A DNA stretch of 64,000 nt from Limnohabitans sp. Rim8 (GTDB lineage: Bacteria > Pseudomonadota > Gammaproteobacteria > Burkholderiales > Burkholderiaceae_C): positions 124,001 through 188,000 of the forward strand of contig CAMDFK010000001.1 in assembly GCA_945897465.1 (NCBI GenBank), given 5' to 3'. A program made the translations under genes and the position numbers. The notes under the pieces were generated by a model, which did not search any database, was not told the origin of the DNA, and worked only from the letters and a program-made list of their open reading frames with translations. Of the stretch, positions 8,724 to 17,197 are shown piece by piece (the stretch's first letter is position 1; every line of letters starts with the position of its first letter).

Positions 8724-9698
8724 ATGCACAACATTCAACATTTGACCCGCAGGGCTCTGGGCTTGGCGGCTCTCTCACTGGCCGTGCTCACGCCCGGCTT
8801 GCAGGCCCAAGACAAACCCCCACTCAAAATCTTGGTGGGCTTTCCACCCGGTGGCTCGGCCGATGTGCTGGCCCGCATGGTGGCCGACGCACTGCGCGAC
8901 GACTTTGGCACCATCGTGGTGGACAACAAACCCGGTGCAGGCGGGCGCATCGCCTTGAACATGACCAAGTCGGCCAAACCCGATGGCCAAACCGTGATCA
9001 TTTTGCCCAGTGGCCCCATGGTGCTGTTCCCCCACGTTTACAAAAAACTCGACTACGACGCAGTGAAAGACTTCACACCGATTTCTCAAATCGCACGGTT
9101 TCAGTTTGGTGTGGTTTCTGGTCCTGCCAGCAACGTGAAAAGCGTCTCCGAGATGGCGACCAAAGCCAAATCCGACCCGGCGACGGCCAGCTACGGCACA
9201 CCCGGCGCAGGCACATTGCCGCATTTCATGGGGGTCTTGTTGGAACAATCGGCGGGCATCCCGCTCAACCACATTCCATTTCAAGGCGGTGCGCCCGCCA
9301 ACAACGCCTTGTTGGGTGGTCACATTGGCTACAAATTTGACGTGGTCTCAGAAACCGCCGAGCTGCATCGCTCGGGCAAGGTGCGCATCATCGCCGTCAC
9401 CGGCTCAAAACGCGATGCACAAGTGCCAGAAGTGCCCACCCTCCAAGAGTCGGGCATCAACATGGAAGCCACCGCTTGGTTTGCCATGTATGGCCCGGCG
9501 GGCCTGCCTGCCGAGGCGCTCAGCCGCTTGGAAAAAGCCATGATGAAGATGGCCCGCCAACCGGCCATGAAAGAAAAAATGGTCAAACTGGGCTATGAAC
9601 CCATTGGCTCGAGCTCATCTGAATTGGCTGTAGCGCAAAAAGCCGATCTGAACCGCTGGGAAAAACCCATCAAGGCCACCGGCGTGCAACTGGACTGA
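8724..9698 (+). CDS. Tripartite tricarboxylate transporter (Bug-family) substrate-binding protein
   Basis: 324-residue periplasmic receptor with an N-terminal signal peptide ending near LQAQ (about residue 27). The mature part begins PLKILVGFPPGGSADVLARM and continues with VVDNKPGAGGRI, the standard Bug-family pattern, and later LPHFMGVLLEQSAGIPLNHIPFQGG. These proteins bind carboxylates or other small acids for TctAB permeases. No tctA or tctB gene is nearby, so it is an orphan receptor, common in Burkholderiales. Start is set by AGGAGA at 8713-8718. Located between a divergent MarR gene and a sulfatase 20 bases downstream. Confidence 0.93.
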   Translation: MHNIQHLTRRALGLAALSLAVLTPGLQAQDKPPLKILVGFPPGGSADVLARMVADALRDDFGTIVVDNKPGAGGRIALNMTKSAKPDGQTVIILPSGPMVLFPHVYKKLDYDAVKDFTPISQIARFQFGVVSGPASNVKSVSEMATKAKSDPATASYGTPGAGTLPHFMGVLLEQSAGIPLNHIPFQGGAPANNALLGGHIGYKFDVVSETAELHRSGKVRIIAVTGSKRDAQVPEVPTLQESGINMEATAWFAMYGPAGLPAEALSRLEKAMMKMARQPAMKEKMVKLGYEPIGSSSSELAVAQKADLNRWEKPIKATGVQLD

Positions 9699-9717
9699 CA
9701 TCGACACACAGTACCCC

Positions 9718-11046
9718 ATGACGCAACGCCCCAACATCATCTTCATCGTGGCCGATGACCTCGGCTTTGCCGACCTCGGCTGCTATGGCGGCCGCGACGC
9801 GAAGTTCGGCAAGGTCTCGCCCGTGCTCGACCAGTTGGCTGCAGGTGGTCTCAAATTCACACAGGGTTATGCCAACTCGCCCGTGTGCTCGCCCACCCGC
9901 TTTGCACTCATGACTGGGCGCTACCAGTACCGCCTGCGGGGCGGTGCCGACGAGCCCATCAACAGCAAGAGCAAGGGCAGCGCTGTGCTGGGCCTGCCGC
10001 CCGAGCACCCCACGCTGCCCTCGCTGCTCAAGGCCAGCGGCTACCGCACGGCCTTGATTGGCAAGTGGCATCTGGGTTATCCGCCCCACTTCAGCCCGAT
10101 CAAATCAGGCTACGAAGAATTCTTTGGCCCCAAGTCAGGCGGGGTGGATTACTTCACCCACGCCAGCAACAACGGCACACACGACCTCTACACCAACGAA
10201 GAAGAAAAACACGAAGACGGCTACCTGACCGACTTGATCTCGCAGCGTGGGGTGGACTTTGTGAACCGCATGGCCCCGGGCGCTGCGCAAGGCACCCCCT
10301 TCTTTTTGAGCCTGCACTACACCGCGCCGCACTGGCCCTGGGAAACCCGCGAAGACCATGCGCTGGCGCAAGAAGTCAAGGACAACCTGTTCCACCTGCA
10401 CGGCGGCAACATCCACACCTACCACCGCATGATCCACCACATGGACGAAGGCATTGGGTGGATAGTCGATGCGCTCAAAAAGACGGGCCAGCTGGACAAC
10501 ACCCTGATCGTTTTCACCAGCGACAACGGCGGTGAACGTTTCAGCGACAACTGGCCCCTGGTGGGTGGCAAGATGGACCTGACCGAAGGCGGCATCCGTG
10601 TGCCGTGGATCGCGCACTGGCCCGCTGTGATTGCGCCCGGCGGCACATCTACCCAACATTGCATGACCATGGACTGGTCGGCCACCATGGTCGAGCTGGC
10701 AGGTGCCAAGGCCCGGGATGACATGCCCTTTGACGGCGTGTCCATGCTGCCTGTGCTGCGCGATGCGAAGCACCAGTTTGAGCGACCCTTGTACTGGCGC
10801 ATGAACCACCGGGGCCAACGCGCCCTGCGTTTGGGCGACTACAAATACCTGCGGGTGGACGGCCACGACTACCTGTTCAACATCCCCGCTGACGAACGCG
10901 AGCGGGCCAACTTGGCCCAGCGCGAACCTGCCCGCCTTAACGCCATGCGCCACGCTTGGGAGGCGTGGGACGCCACGGTGCCTGCCATCCCCGAAGACGC
11001 CACCATCAGCCTGGGCTATTCGGTCAAAGACATGCCCCAGCGCTGA
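9718..11046 (+). CDS. Sulfatase (arylsulfatase family), cytoplasmic
   Basis: 442-residue alkaline-phosphatase-superfamily sulfatase that would hydrolyse a sulfate ester. The metal-binding aspartates are in IVADDLG (D13, D14). The type-I sulfatase motif C-x-P-x-R appears as CSPTR with C57, the residue that must be converted to formylglycine, and LMTGRY follows. Further signatures are IGKWHLG, LHYTAPHWPW and FTSDNGG. No signal peptide is present, so the substrate must be taken up first. The maturation enzyme is not in this window. It lies between the Bug receptor and a SulP transporter, suggesting use of a sulfated organic compound; the substrate is unknown. Confidence 0.93.
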   Translation: MTQRPNIIFIVADDLGFADLGCYGGRDAKFGKVSPVLDQLAAGGLKFTQGYANSPVCSPTRFALMTGRYQYRLRGGADEPINSKSKGSAVLGLPPEHPTLPSLLKASGYRTALIGKWHLGYPPHFSPIKSGYEEFFGPKSGGVDYFTHASNNGTHDLYTNEEEKHEDGYLTDLISQRGVDFVNRMAPGAAQGTPFFLSLHYTAPHWPWETREDHALAQEVKDNLFHLHGGNIHTYHRMIHHMDEGIGWIVDALKKTGQLDNTLIVFTSDNGGERFSDNWPLVGGKMDLTEGGIRVPWIAHWPAVIAPGGTSTQHCMTMDWSATMVELAGAKARDDMPFDGVSMLPVLRDAKHQFERPLYWRMNHRGQRALRLGDYKYLRVDGHDYLFNIPADERERANLAQREPARLNAMRHAWEAWDATVPAIPEDATISLGYSVKDMPQR

Positions 11047-11069
11047 GGCTCAGGCGGCTAAGATCGGGC

Positions 11070-12755
11070 ATGCTCGATTTGCAACGCTTTTTGACTTTCC
11101 GCCAGTGGCCCCGCCTTACGGCACCTCTGGCCCGCACCGAGGTGCTGGCGGGCTTGACGGTGGCGCTGGTCATGATCCCGCAGGCCGTGGCCTATGCGGG
11201 TCTGGCTGGCATGCCCTTGGTCACCGGTCTGTACACCTGCCTGATCCCCGCTTTGCTGGCAGTGCTGTTTGGCAGCGCCAACCGCTTGTCGGTGGGTCCT
11301 GCGGCGCTCACTTGTGTGCTGATCAGTGCCTCGCTCACGGGCATGGCCGATCCGGGCTCACCCGAATGGGTGACGCTGGCGGTGTGGTTGTCGCTGTTGT
11401 CGGGCGCCATTCAGCTGCTCTTGGGTCTTGGACATTATGGCTGGCTCATCAACCTGGTCAGCGCCCCGGTGATGACGGGCTTCACCCAAGCCGCGTCTTT
11501 GCTCATCATGGCCTCGCAAGTGCCCGGTTTGTTGGGAATCAAGGCTTGGAGCTGGGACGTGTCAAGCTGGCCCACATGGCTGAGCAGTTGGCCCGCCTTG
11601 TTTGGCCTGGGCAGTTTGGCCGTGCTCTTGGTGCTGCGCCATTACAAACCGCGCTGGCCCGGCATCATGATTGTGATGGGACTCGCCTCGGCCATCGCCT
11701 ATGCCACCGACTACGAGAACCACGGCACCGTGGTCGGCCTGCTGCCCTCGGGTTTGCCTGATTTTTTCTGGCCCACATGGCCCGGCTTGGATGTGATCAA
11801 GCAGCTTTGGGTCCCTGCCACGGTGATCGCGCTGGTCAGCTTTTTGGAGACAGCTTCGAGCGCCCGCATCGAGTGCCGCCGAGAAGCCAAGCGCTGGGAC
11901 GACAGCACCGAACTTTTCAGCCAAGGCCTGGCCAAAATCGCCTCGGGGTTTTCAGGCAGCTTTGCCACCAGCACCTCGTTTTCACGCTCGGCCCTCATGC
12001 TGTATGCCGGGGCGCGATCGGGCTGGGCAGTGATCGCCTCGGTCGGTTTTGTGCTGTTGGCTTTGCTCATCCTCATGCCCGCACTGCAGTTTGTGCCCCG
12101 CTCGGTCATGTCAGCTGCGGTGATTGTGGCTGTCCTCAATTTGTTCCAGCCTCGCCAATTTCTGGCGTTGTGGCGCGTTGACCGCATCGAGGCCCTGACC
12201 GCAGGGATCACCTTTGTGGCCACTTTAATGACAGCGCCGCGTATTTATTGGGGCGTGATGACTGGGGTGCTGGTGGGCTTGAGCCATTTTTTGCACACCC
12301 GACTGCACCCCCGCATCATCGAAGTGGGGCTGCACCCCGATGGCAGTCTGCGCGACCGACATCTTTGGAAACTGCCGCCCATGGCCCCTCAGCTGTACGC
12401 CCTTCGCATGGACGCAGAGTTGGACTTCGCCACCGCCAGCGACTTTGACCGAGCCATCACCGACCACCTGGCGCAACATCCCGATGTGTTGCACGTTTGC
12501 CTGTTCGCCCAACCCATCAACCGCATCGACGTGACAGGCACAGAAACCTTTGGCCAACTGCACCGCCAAATGGCCAGCCGCGGCATCACGCTGCACATCA
12601 GCGGCATCAAACTGCCGGTGGAAACCACCTTGCGCCGCGCAGGGGAACTGGCCGAAGGCCCCTACCTCCAGCTCTACCGCACCGATGCCGATGCCCTGAA
12701 GGCCTTGGCGCGGCTGTCGCCTCAGCCCCAGATGGTTACGGCTTCCACCATCTGA
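11070..12755 (+). CDS. SulP-family anion transporter with STAS domain
   Basis: 561 residues: an integral-membrane part of roughly 10-14 segments (residues about 25-430) with VALVMIPQAVAYAGLAGMP and SANRLSVGPAALTC, followed by a cytoplasmic STAS domain (about 455-550). The segment TSTSFSRSALMLYAGARS is also family-typical. SulP proteins move sulfate, bicarbonate or other anions by symport or exchange. ATG 11070 is chosen, 23 bases after the sulfatase stop. Sulfate seems a reasonable cargo given the neighbour, but this is inference. Confidence 0.92.
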   Translation: MLDLQRFLTFRQWPRLTAPLARTEVLAGLTVALVMIPQAVAYAGLAGMPLVTGLYTCLIPALLAVLFGSANRLSVGPAALTCVLISASLTGMADPGSPEWVTLAVWLSLLSGAIQLLLGLGHYGWLINLVSAPVMTGFTQAASLLIMASQVPGLLGIKAWSWDVSSWPTWLSSWPALFGLGSLAVLLVLRHYKPRWPGIMIVMGLASAIAYATDYENHGTVVGLLPSGLPDFFWPTWPGLDVIKQLWVPATVIALVSFLETASSARIECRREAKRWDDSTELFSQGLAKIASGFSGSFATSTSFSRSALMLYAGARSGWAVIASVGFVLLALLILMPALQFVPRSVMSAAVIVAVLNLFQPRQFLALWRVDRIEALTAGITFVATLMTAPRIYWGVMTGVLVGLSHFLHTRLHPRIIEVGLHPDGSLRDRHLWKLPPMAPQLYALRMDAELDFATASDFDRAITDHLAQHPDVLHVCLFAQPINRIDVTGTETFGQLHRQMASRGITLHISGIKLPVETTLRRAGELAEGPYLQLYRTDADALKALARLSPQPQMVTASTI

Positions 12756-12780
12756 TCAGTTCCCTCCCAAACTCCTTGTT

Positions 12781-13737
12781 TCAGGTCAGCGCCTTTTCAA
12801 ATTCTGACAAACGCTTGTAGATGGAGCGCAGCTCGGTGATGTCGGTCCATCGGTCAATCAGGTATGAAAACGCATCATTGACTTTGCCAAAGGCGTTGCT
12901 CACCTGCTGGATCACCCCCAAGGTGATCAAACCCGTGAACAAAGAGGGCCCCATGAGCAAGAAGGGAAAAATCACCATCATCTGGCTGTAAAAATTGCTC
13001 CACAGGTGAAAGTAAGCATAGTGGTTGAACAGCCGAAAATTGTTCAGCCTTACCCCCATGAACAGCTCCAGCACCGTGGGCAAATCCATGCGGCTGCGCT
13101 CGTCTTCGGCGTACACCAAATCCTTGCGCAACGCGGCTTCGGTGCGCTGGTTGTTGTACTCCAGCCCGGGCAGACGAATGCCCACAAACCACGACAGCAC
13201 CGTCCCCCCCACCGCTGCGATCAAGGCCACCCAGAACAGCGAGCCCTCAAACTGAAGCCACGCAATCGCCATGCCTTTGGACAATAACCACAAAATCGGG
13301 ATGAAAGACACCAGCGTGAGCACAGCCCGAACCATGCCCAGCCCCAAATTTTCGGTCTGGCGGGCAAAACGCATGCAGTCTTCCTGAATGCGTTGCGAAG
13401 CGCCCTCCACCGTCGTATCGGTGCGCTGCCAGCGCGGCAAATACAGCTCCGTCATGGCCTGTCGCCAACGGAAGGCGTAGTGCGAGGCCAGATAGGTCTC
13501 GAGGCTGCGCAGCAACATGAAGGGAAAAGCGATCCACGCAAATTGCAGCATGAAGTCCCAGAACTTGTCCAAGCCGCCCGCCTGCTCGGGCTTTTGCAGC
13601 AGGTCATAAAACTCGCCATACCAAGCGTTGAGCTTCACCGTCTGCTGCACCGTGATGAACACCAAAGCCACCAAGACCAGCAAGCCGCCCCATGCCCACA
13701 GGGCCCAACGGCGCGAAAGAAAGAAACTGCGGAACAT
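12781..13737 (-). CDS. SbmA/BacA-like family membrane transporter
   Basis: 318-residue multi-pass inner-membrane protein. The pattern WRQAMTELYLPRW, GASQRIQEDCMRFA, a large loop with LPGLEYNNQRTEAALRKDLVYAEDE, and a C-terminal QVSNAFGKVNDAFSYLIDRW corresponds to the SbmA/BacA peptide importers and the related transmembrane half of ABC_membrane_2 proteins. It is shorter than E. coli SbmA (about 400 residues) and has no attached ATPase domain. Such proteins import peptides, some antibiotics and cobalamin-like compounds. It converges on the SulP gene and follows a cupin gene by 4 bases. Confidence 0.85.
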   Translation of the reverse strand: MFRSFFLSRRWALWAWGGLLVLVALVFITVQQTVKLNAWYGEFYDLLQKPEQAGGLDKFWDFMLQFAWIAFPFMLLRSLETYLASHYAFRWRQAMTELYLPRWQRTDTTVEGASQRIQEDCMRFARQTENLGLGMVRAVLTLVSFIPILWLLSKGMAIAWLQFEGSLFWVALIAAVGGTVLSWFVGIRLPGLEYNNQRTEAALRKDLVYAEDERSRMDLPTVLELFMGVRLNNFRLFNHYAYFHLWSNFYSQMMVIFPFLLMGPSLFTGLITLGVIQQVSNAFGKVNDAFSYLIDRWTDITELRSIYKRLSEFEKALT

Positions 13738-13741
13738 CGGC

Positions 13742-14140
13742 TCAAGCCTCTTTCGGGTTCACGTCGTCCACCGTCACAGTGTCAAAGTCGGCGGGCAGCA
13801 CCACTTCAAGCAGCTCCACATCGTGGCTGTGCCCCATCTCGCGGTGTCGAATTTCGGGCGGCTGGTGCACACACGAACCCGCCTCCAGCCGCACCACGCC
13901 CTGGCCTTCGTACTCAAATTCGATCCAACCCTTGAGCACATAAACCAGCTGAAACTGCGTCTTGTGAAAATGCGGCTGGCTCGAAAAAGCACCGCCCTCG
14001 GCGGCTCGGATCACACTGGCCGTGACCCGCCCGCCCGTTGCCACCTTCATGCCCAGGTCGCGGTATTCAAAAAAAGAGCGCAGGCCTTTTTCAAACTGCG
14101 CGTCCTTGGCGTGGGTCACCACGAAACCTTGTGTCGTCAT
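13742..14140 (-). CDS. Cupin-domain protein
   Basis: 132-residue single-cupin protein with the metal-binding pattern PHFHKTQFQLVYVLKG (two histidines and a glutamine where a glutamate is usual) and a second motif around PPEIRHREMGH. Function is not predictable; small cupins are enzymes or ligand-binding proteins. A GAGGAG ribosome site sits six bases before ATG 14140 and overlaps the ATG six bases earlier, so 14140 is taken as the start. It lies four bases before the SbmA-like gene and is likely cotranscribed. Confidence 0.8.
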   Translation of the reverse strand: MTTQGFVVTHAKDAQFEKGLRSFFEYRDLGMKVATGGRVTASVIRAAEGGAFSSQPHFHKTQFQLVYVLKGWIEFEYEGQGVVRLEAGSCVHQPPEIRHREMGHSHDVELLEVVLPADFDTVTVDDVNPKEA

Positions 14141-14203
14141 GTGCATCTCCTCGTAAACGTTGTCTGATTAACTGACAAAGTCAATTGCATCCTACAAGCA
14201 AGC

Positions 14204-15028
14204 TCAAGCCGTGACGATCCACCCCTCCAGCGGATCAAACGGCGGCAGGCCGTATTGCGGATGCCCAGACTCGTGCTGCTGCTGCGCCCAAGCCGCTTGC
14301 ATCAGGCACAGGGTGGCATCCAGCGCGTCTCCGCTGGCGTCGTCGGCCAAGCGGCCCAGCAGGGCATTGCTGGCCACCAGGCGCAAGCCCAGCCGGGTCT
14401 GGCCGCGCTCCAGCGCGCACAACAATTCGCGCCGGGCCAGCAGGCGCTCGGGTGTTTGTTTGGCTTTGTCGTCGCTTTTGTAGCTGGTGTTGCCCAGCAC
14501 TTCACGCGCCACCAAGCCGGGATAGGCTTCCAGCGCCACACGGCGCACGTTGCCCGCCTGCAAGCCGGGCAGGTGCACACCCGCTTGCCGCAACAGGGGC
14601 ACGCCTGCGTGCAGCATGCAGGCCACGGGTGGGTTGACCCATTTCATAGAGGGGCTGGAACCTGCGGGCCGGTCGGCGGCGCGGTGTGCGAACTTGCCAC
14701 CCACCGGTCGGGCGTTGCAAAACGCCGCAAACTGCTCGCGAATTTGGGGGCGCTCCAAAGCGCAGTAATGGTCCATGCAAGCAGCCCAGTCGGTGGGCCA
14801 GCCCAAGGTCTCAACCAATTCGCGCGGCAGGCCAAAAGGCAGGTCAAAGCCGCCCACCCAATCAGCAGGCTGCGCGAGCCAGTGGCCAAACGCAGACAGG
14901 GTGTCAAACGTCTGCAGGGCTTGCAGCTGCACCCGTCCCTGCCGGGCTTGGCCCAGCGCCAGCACGATGGGTTTGCGTTTGCTGGGGCTGCTGGAGAAAT
15001 CACAACCGAATAATGTCACTGAGTTCAT
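14204..15028 (-). CDS. DUF429 domain protein
   Basis: 274 residues matching the DUF429 family by pattern: the start LFGCDFSSSPSKRKPIVLA resembles an RNase-H-like strand with a conserved aspartate, and the later GFDLPFGLPRELV, LEAYPGLVAR and the C-terminal SGDALDATLCLMQAAWA complete the family pattern. The acidic residues suggest a nuclease-like fold, but no biochemical function is established for this family as far as I know. The gene begins one base before the stop codon of the EamA gene, suggesting coupling. Confidence 0.8.
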   Translation of the reverse strand: MNSVTLFGCDFSSSPSKRKPIVLALGQARQGRVQLQALQTFDTLSAFGHWLAQPADWVGGFDLPFGLPRELVETLGWPTDWAACMDHYCALERPQIREQFAAFCNARPVGGKFAHRAADRPAGSSPSMKWVNPPVACMLHAGVPLLRQAGVHLPGLQAGNVRRVALEAYPGLVAREVLGNTSYKSDDKAKQTPERLLARRELLCALERGQTRLGLRLVASNALLGRLADDASGDALDATLCLMQAAWAQQQHESGHPQYGLPPFDPLEGWIVTA

Positions 15029-15029
15029 C

Positions 15030-15914
15030 TCACCACCCCAAAGCCATCACGCCTGCGGCGATCAGCACGGCCCCGGCGATGCGCAGCCCACGGTCTTTTT
15101 CGCCCAACAGGTGGCCACCCAGCAAGGCGGCAAACAGCATGGACACTTCACGCGCCGGGGCCACATGCGACAGCGGTGCCACCTGCAAGGCGTACAGCAC
15201 CAACACATACGACACCGGGCTGAAAATGCCCACCACCAAGGCATAGCGCCGCTGCTGCAGCCAAAGCGCCCGCACAGCCGGGCGGTCACGCAGCAAGCTG
15301 GGCGTCAAAAATACCAGGCGCAGTAAGTTGCCAAAATAGTCCACCAAGATGGGCGACATCAGCGCCACCTTGACGGCATAACCATCGACCACGGTGTAGC
15401 TGGAGATGAACAGACCTGTGAGGCCACCATAAATAATGCCCGTACGCACACGCGCTTGCTGCTGCGGGTCTTGCGCAGCCCGCCAAAGGCCCGGGCCACC
15501 CGCGATCAAAAAGACACCGCCCACCACCCCCAAAACGCCCATGAAGCCCAGCGCCGAAATTTGCTCACCCAGTAAAAAAATCGCCATCATGGACGACAAC
15601 AGCGGCCCCGAGCCCCGAGCCAACGGATACACCACTGTCAGGTCAGCTTGTCGGTAACCGCGCAGCAAGACAATGAAGTAGCCCACATGCAAGAGCGCAC
15701 TGGCCAGCACCAGCAACCATTCCAAACCACCCCATAGCGGCACCTGCCGCCAGCCCACCCACAGACCCACAGGGGCCCAAAACAGCATCAAGACGACCGA
15801 AGTGAAAGCCACAAAGCGCACGTCGCCCCCGGCCTTCTTGGCCGCGATGTTCCAGCAGGCATGGATGAATCCGGCCAGAACAACCAGGGCAAGTGCACTA
15901 AGAGACATGGGCAT
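15030..15914 (-). CDS. EamA/DMT-family transporter
   Basis: 294-residue membrane protein with ten predicted segments in two EamA repeats (about residues 5-135 and 155-290). Signatures include GFIHACWNIAAKKAGGD, VVYPLARGSGPLLSS and LGEQISALGFMGVLGVVGGV. These carriers export metabolites such as amino acids; cargo cannot be told. ATG 15914 or 15908 may be the start; the second gives MSLSALALVVL. Both lie at the foot of the hairpin that ends the upstream folE-BLUF unit, so it may depend on its own promoter or on read-through. Confidence 0.87.
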   Translation of the reverse strand: MPMSLSALALVVLAGFIHACWNIAAKKAGGDVRFVAFTSVVLMLFWAPVGLWVGWRQVPLWGGLEWLLVLASALLHVGYFIVLLRGYRQADLTVVYPLARGSGPLLSSMMAIFLLGEQISALGFMGVLGVVGGVFLIAGGPGLWRAAQDPQQQARVRTGIIYGGLTGLFISSYTVVDGYAVKVALMSPILVDYFGNLLRLVFLTPSLLRDRPAVRALWLQQRRYALVVGIFSPVSYVLVLYALQVAPLSHVAPAREVSMLFAALLGGHLLGEKDRGLRIAGAVLIAAGVMALGW

Positions 15915-15915
15915 G

Positions 15916-15936
15916 AAAAAGCCCCTTGCGGGGCTT
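15916..15936 (-). terminator. Rho-independent terminator after the BLUF gene
   Basis: On the minus strand AAGCCCC-GCAA-GGGGCTT forms a perfect 7-bp stem with a four-base loop, followed by TTT. It lies 15 bases after the BLUF stop and directly before the EamA start. Confidence 0.75.
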
Positions 15937-15951
15937 GGGGTTGTGGGCCAT

Positions 15952-16374
15952 TTAGGCCCGGCCGATGATGGAGGCTGTGGCCATCAGCTCTTCGAGCAAG
16001 GCCAACGAGACTTTGCCCGACACGTTGTACGGGTCCAACTCGGCCCGCTCGGAGTACTTGAGCAAGATGTTGGTGTTGACGCGTGACGCATCGACCTGGC
16101 CCATGGTCCAACCGCCAAAGCGGCGCTCGGATATCTCTTCATAATGCAGCAGCACCACATCCTTGTGGCGAGCGTCTTTCTGAATGTGGCCGTACAACTC
16201 GCTCACCGCGATGCGACCGCCTTCGATGGCTTGCAGAAAGATGCCGCCGCCGTAGCAAAGAATCCCGGTGATGCCGCTGGTCGGGTTGTACTGGCGCGAC
16301 TGGGCCAGGATGGATTCGATCGTCTCGGGCCGCGGATCGACCGTGCGGCTGGCGTAAAGCAGGCGGACCAACAT
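15952..16374 (-). CDS. BLUF-domain blue-light photoreceptor
   Basis: 140 residues made of a single BLUF domain (sensor of blue light using FAD) plus a short helical C-terminal tail, with no attached output domain. The key flavin-site residues are all visible: Y7 in LLYAS, N30 in the NPTSGITGIL stretch, Q48 in FLQAIEG, and W89/M91 in GGWTMG. It should therefore bind FAD and show the usual light response. Stand-alone BLUF proteins signal through a partner protein. The start is three bases after the folE stop, with GGAAGGA as ribosome site inside folE, so it is translationally linked to GTP cyclohydrolase I. The partner and output are unknown. Confidence 0.95.
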   Translation of the reverse strand: MLVRLLYASRTVDPRPETIESILAQSRQYNPTSGITGILCYGGGIFLQAIEGGRIAVSELYGHIQKDARHKDVVLLHYEEISERRFGGWTMGQVDASRVNTNILLKYSERAELDPYNVSGKVSLALLEELMATASIIGRA

Positions 16375-16377
16375 GGC

Positions 16378-17106
16378 TCAGTTCCTTCCGGGAATCAGTG
16401 ACAAAAATTCACGGCGCAGGTTGACGTCTTTGAGAAATGCCCCGCGCATGACCGAATTGATCATCTTGCTGTCCATGTCCTTCACGCCACGCCAGCCCAT
16501 GCAGTAGTGGCTCGCTTCCATCACGATGGCCAGGCCATCGGGCTGGGTTTTGCGTTGGATCAGATCGGCCAGTTGCACCACGGCCTCTTCCTGGATCTGG
16601 GGACGCCCCATGATCCATTCGGCCAGTCGGGCGTACTTGGACAGGCCAATCACGTTGGTGTGTTCGTTGGGCAAGACACCGATCCAGATTTTGCCGATCA
16701 CCGGGCAAAAGTGGTGGCTGCAGGCGCTGCGCACGGTGATGGGGCCGACGATCATCAGCTCATTGAGGTGCTCGGCATTGGGGAACTCGGTGATCTCGGG
16801 GCCTTCCGCATAGCGGCCCTTGAACACCTCCTTGAGGTACATCTTGGCCACTCGGCGGGCGGTATCACCCGTGTTGTGGTCGTTGACGGTGTCGATGACC
16901 AGGCTGTCGAGCACGCCCGCCATCTTGTCGGTGACTTCGTCGAGCAGCTTTTCCAACTCGCCGGGCTGGATGAATTCGGCGATGTTGTCGTTGGCGTGGA
17001 AGCGTTTGCGGGCCGCCTGGATGCGCTCGCGGATCTTGACGGAAACGGGAACGCCTTCGTCTTCGGTTGGGGCAGCAGAAGCAATCATGGCGTCTGGGAA
17101 TTTCAT
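16378..17106 (-). CDS. folE: GTP cyclohydrolase I
   Basis: Converts GTP to 7,8-dihydroneopterin triphosphate, the first step of tetrahydrofolate synthesis. The 242-residue enzyme has the zinc site in SACSHHFCPVIG (Cys and His) and the second zinc cysteine in HYCMGWRGVKD; GLSKYARLAEWIMGRPQIQEE is the conserved catalytic segment. The start is uncertain: ATGs at 17112, 17106 and 17088 are in frame and none has a strong ribosome site; 17106 is used. Downstream is the BLUF gene; upstream on the same strand are clsB, an EEP nuclease and nudB, whose product acts on the FolE product. Confidence 0.95.
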   Translation of the reverse strand: MKFPDAMIASAAPTEDEGVPVSVKIRERIQAARKRFHANDNIAEFIQPGELEKLLDEVTDKMAGVLDSLVIDTVNDHNTGDTARRVAKMYLKEVFKGRYAEGPEITEFPNAEHLNELMIVGPITVRSACSHHFCPVIGKIWIGVLPNEHTNVIGLSKYARLAEWIMGRPQIQEEAVVQLADLIQRKTQPDGLAIVMEASHYCMGWRGVKDMDSKMINSVMRGAFLKDVNLRREFLSLIPGRN

Positions 17107-17197
17107 TAACATGGGAACGATCGTACCAGCGATTGATCGGCGCACACCGATCAGGGGTTTGGCCCTGCGGACACCTTTTACGCCCCCATGCAGCCCT

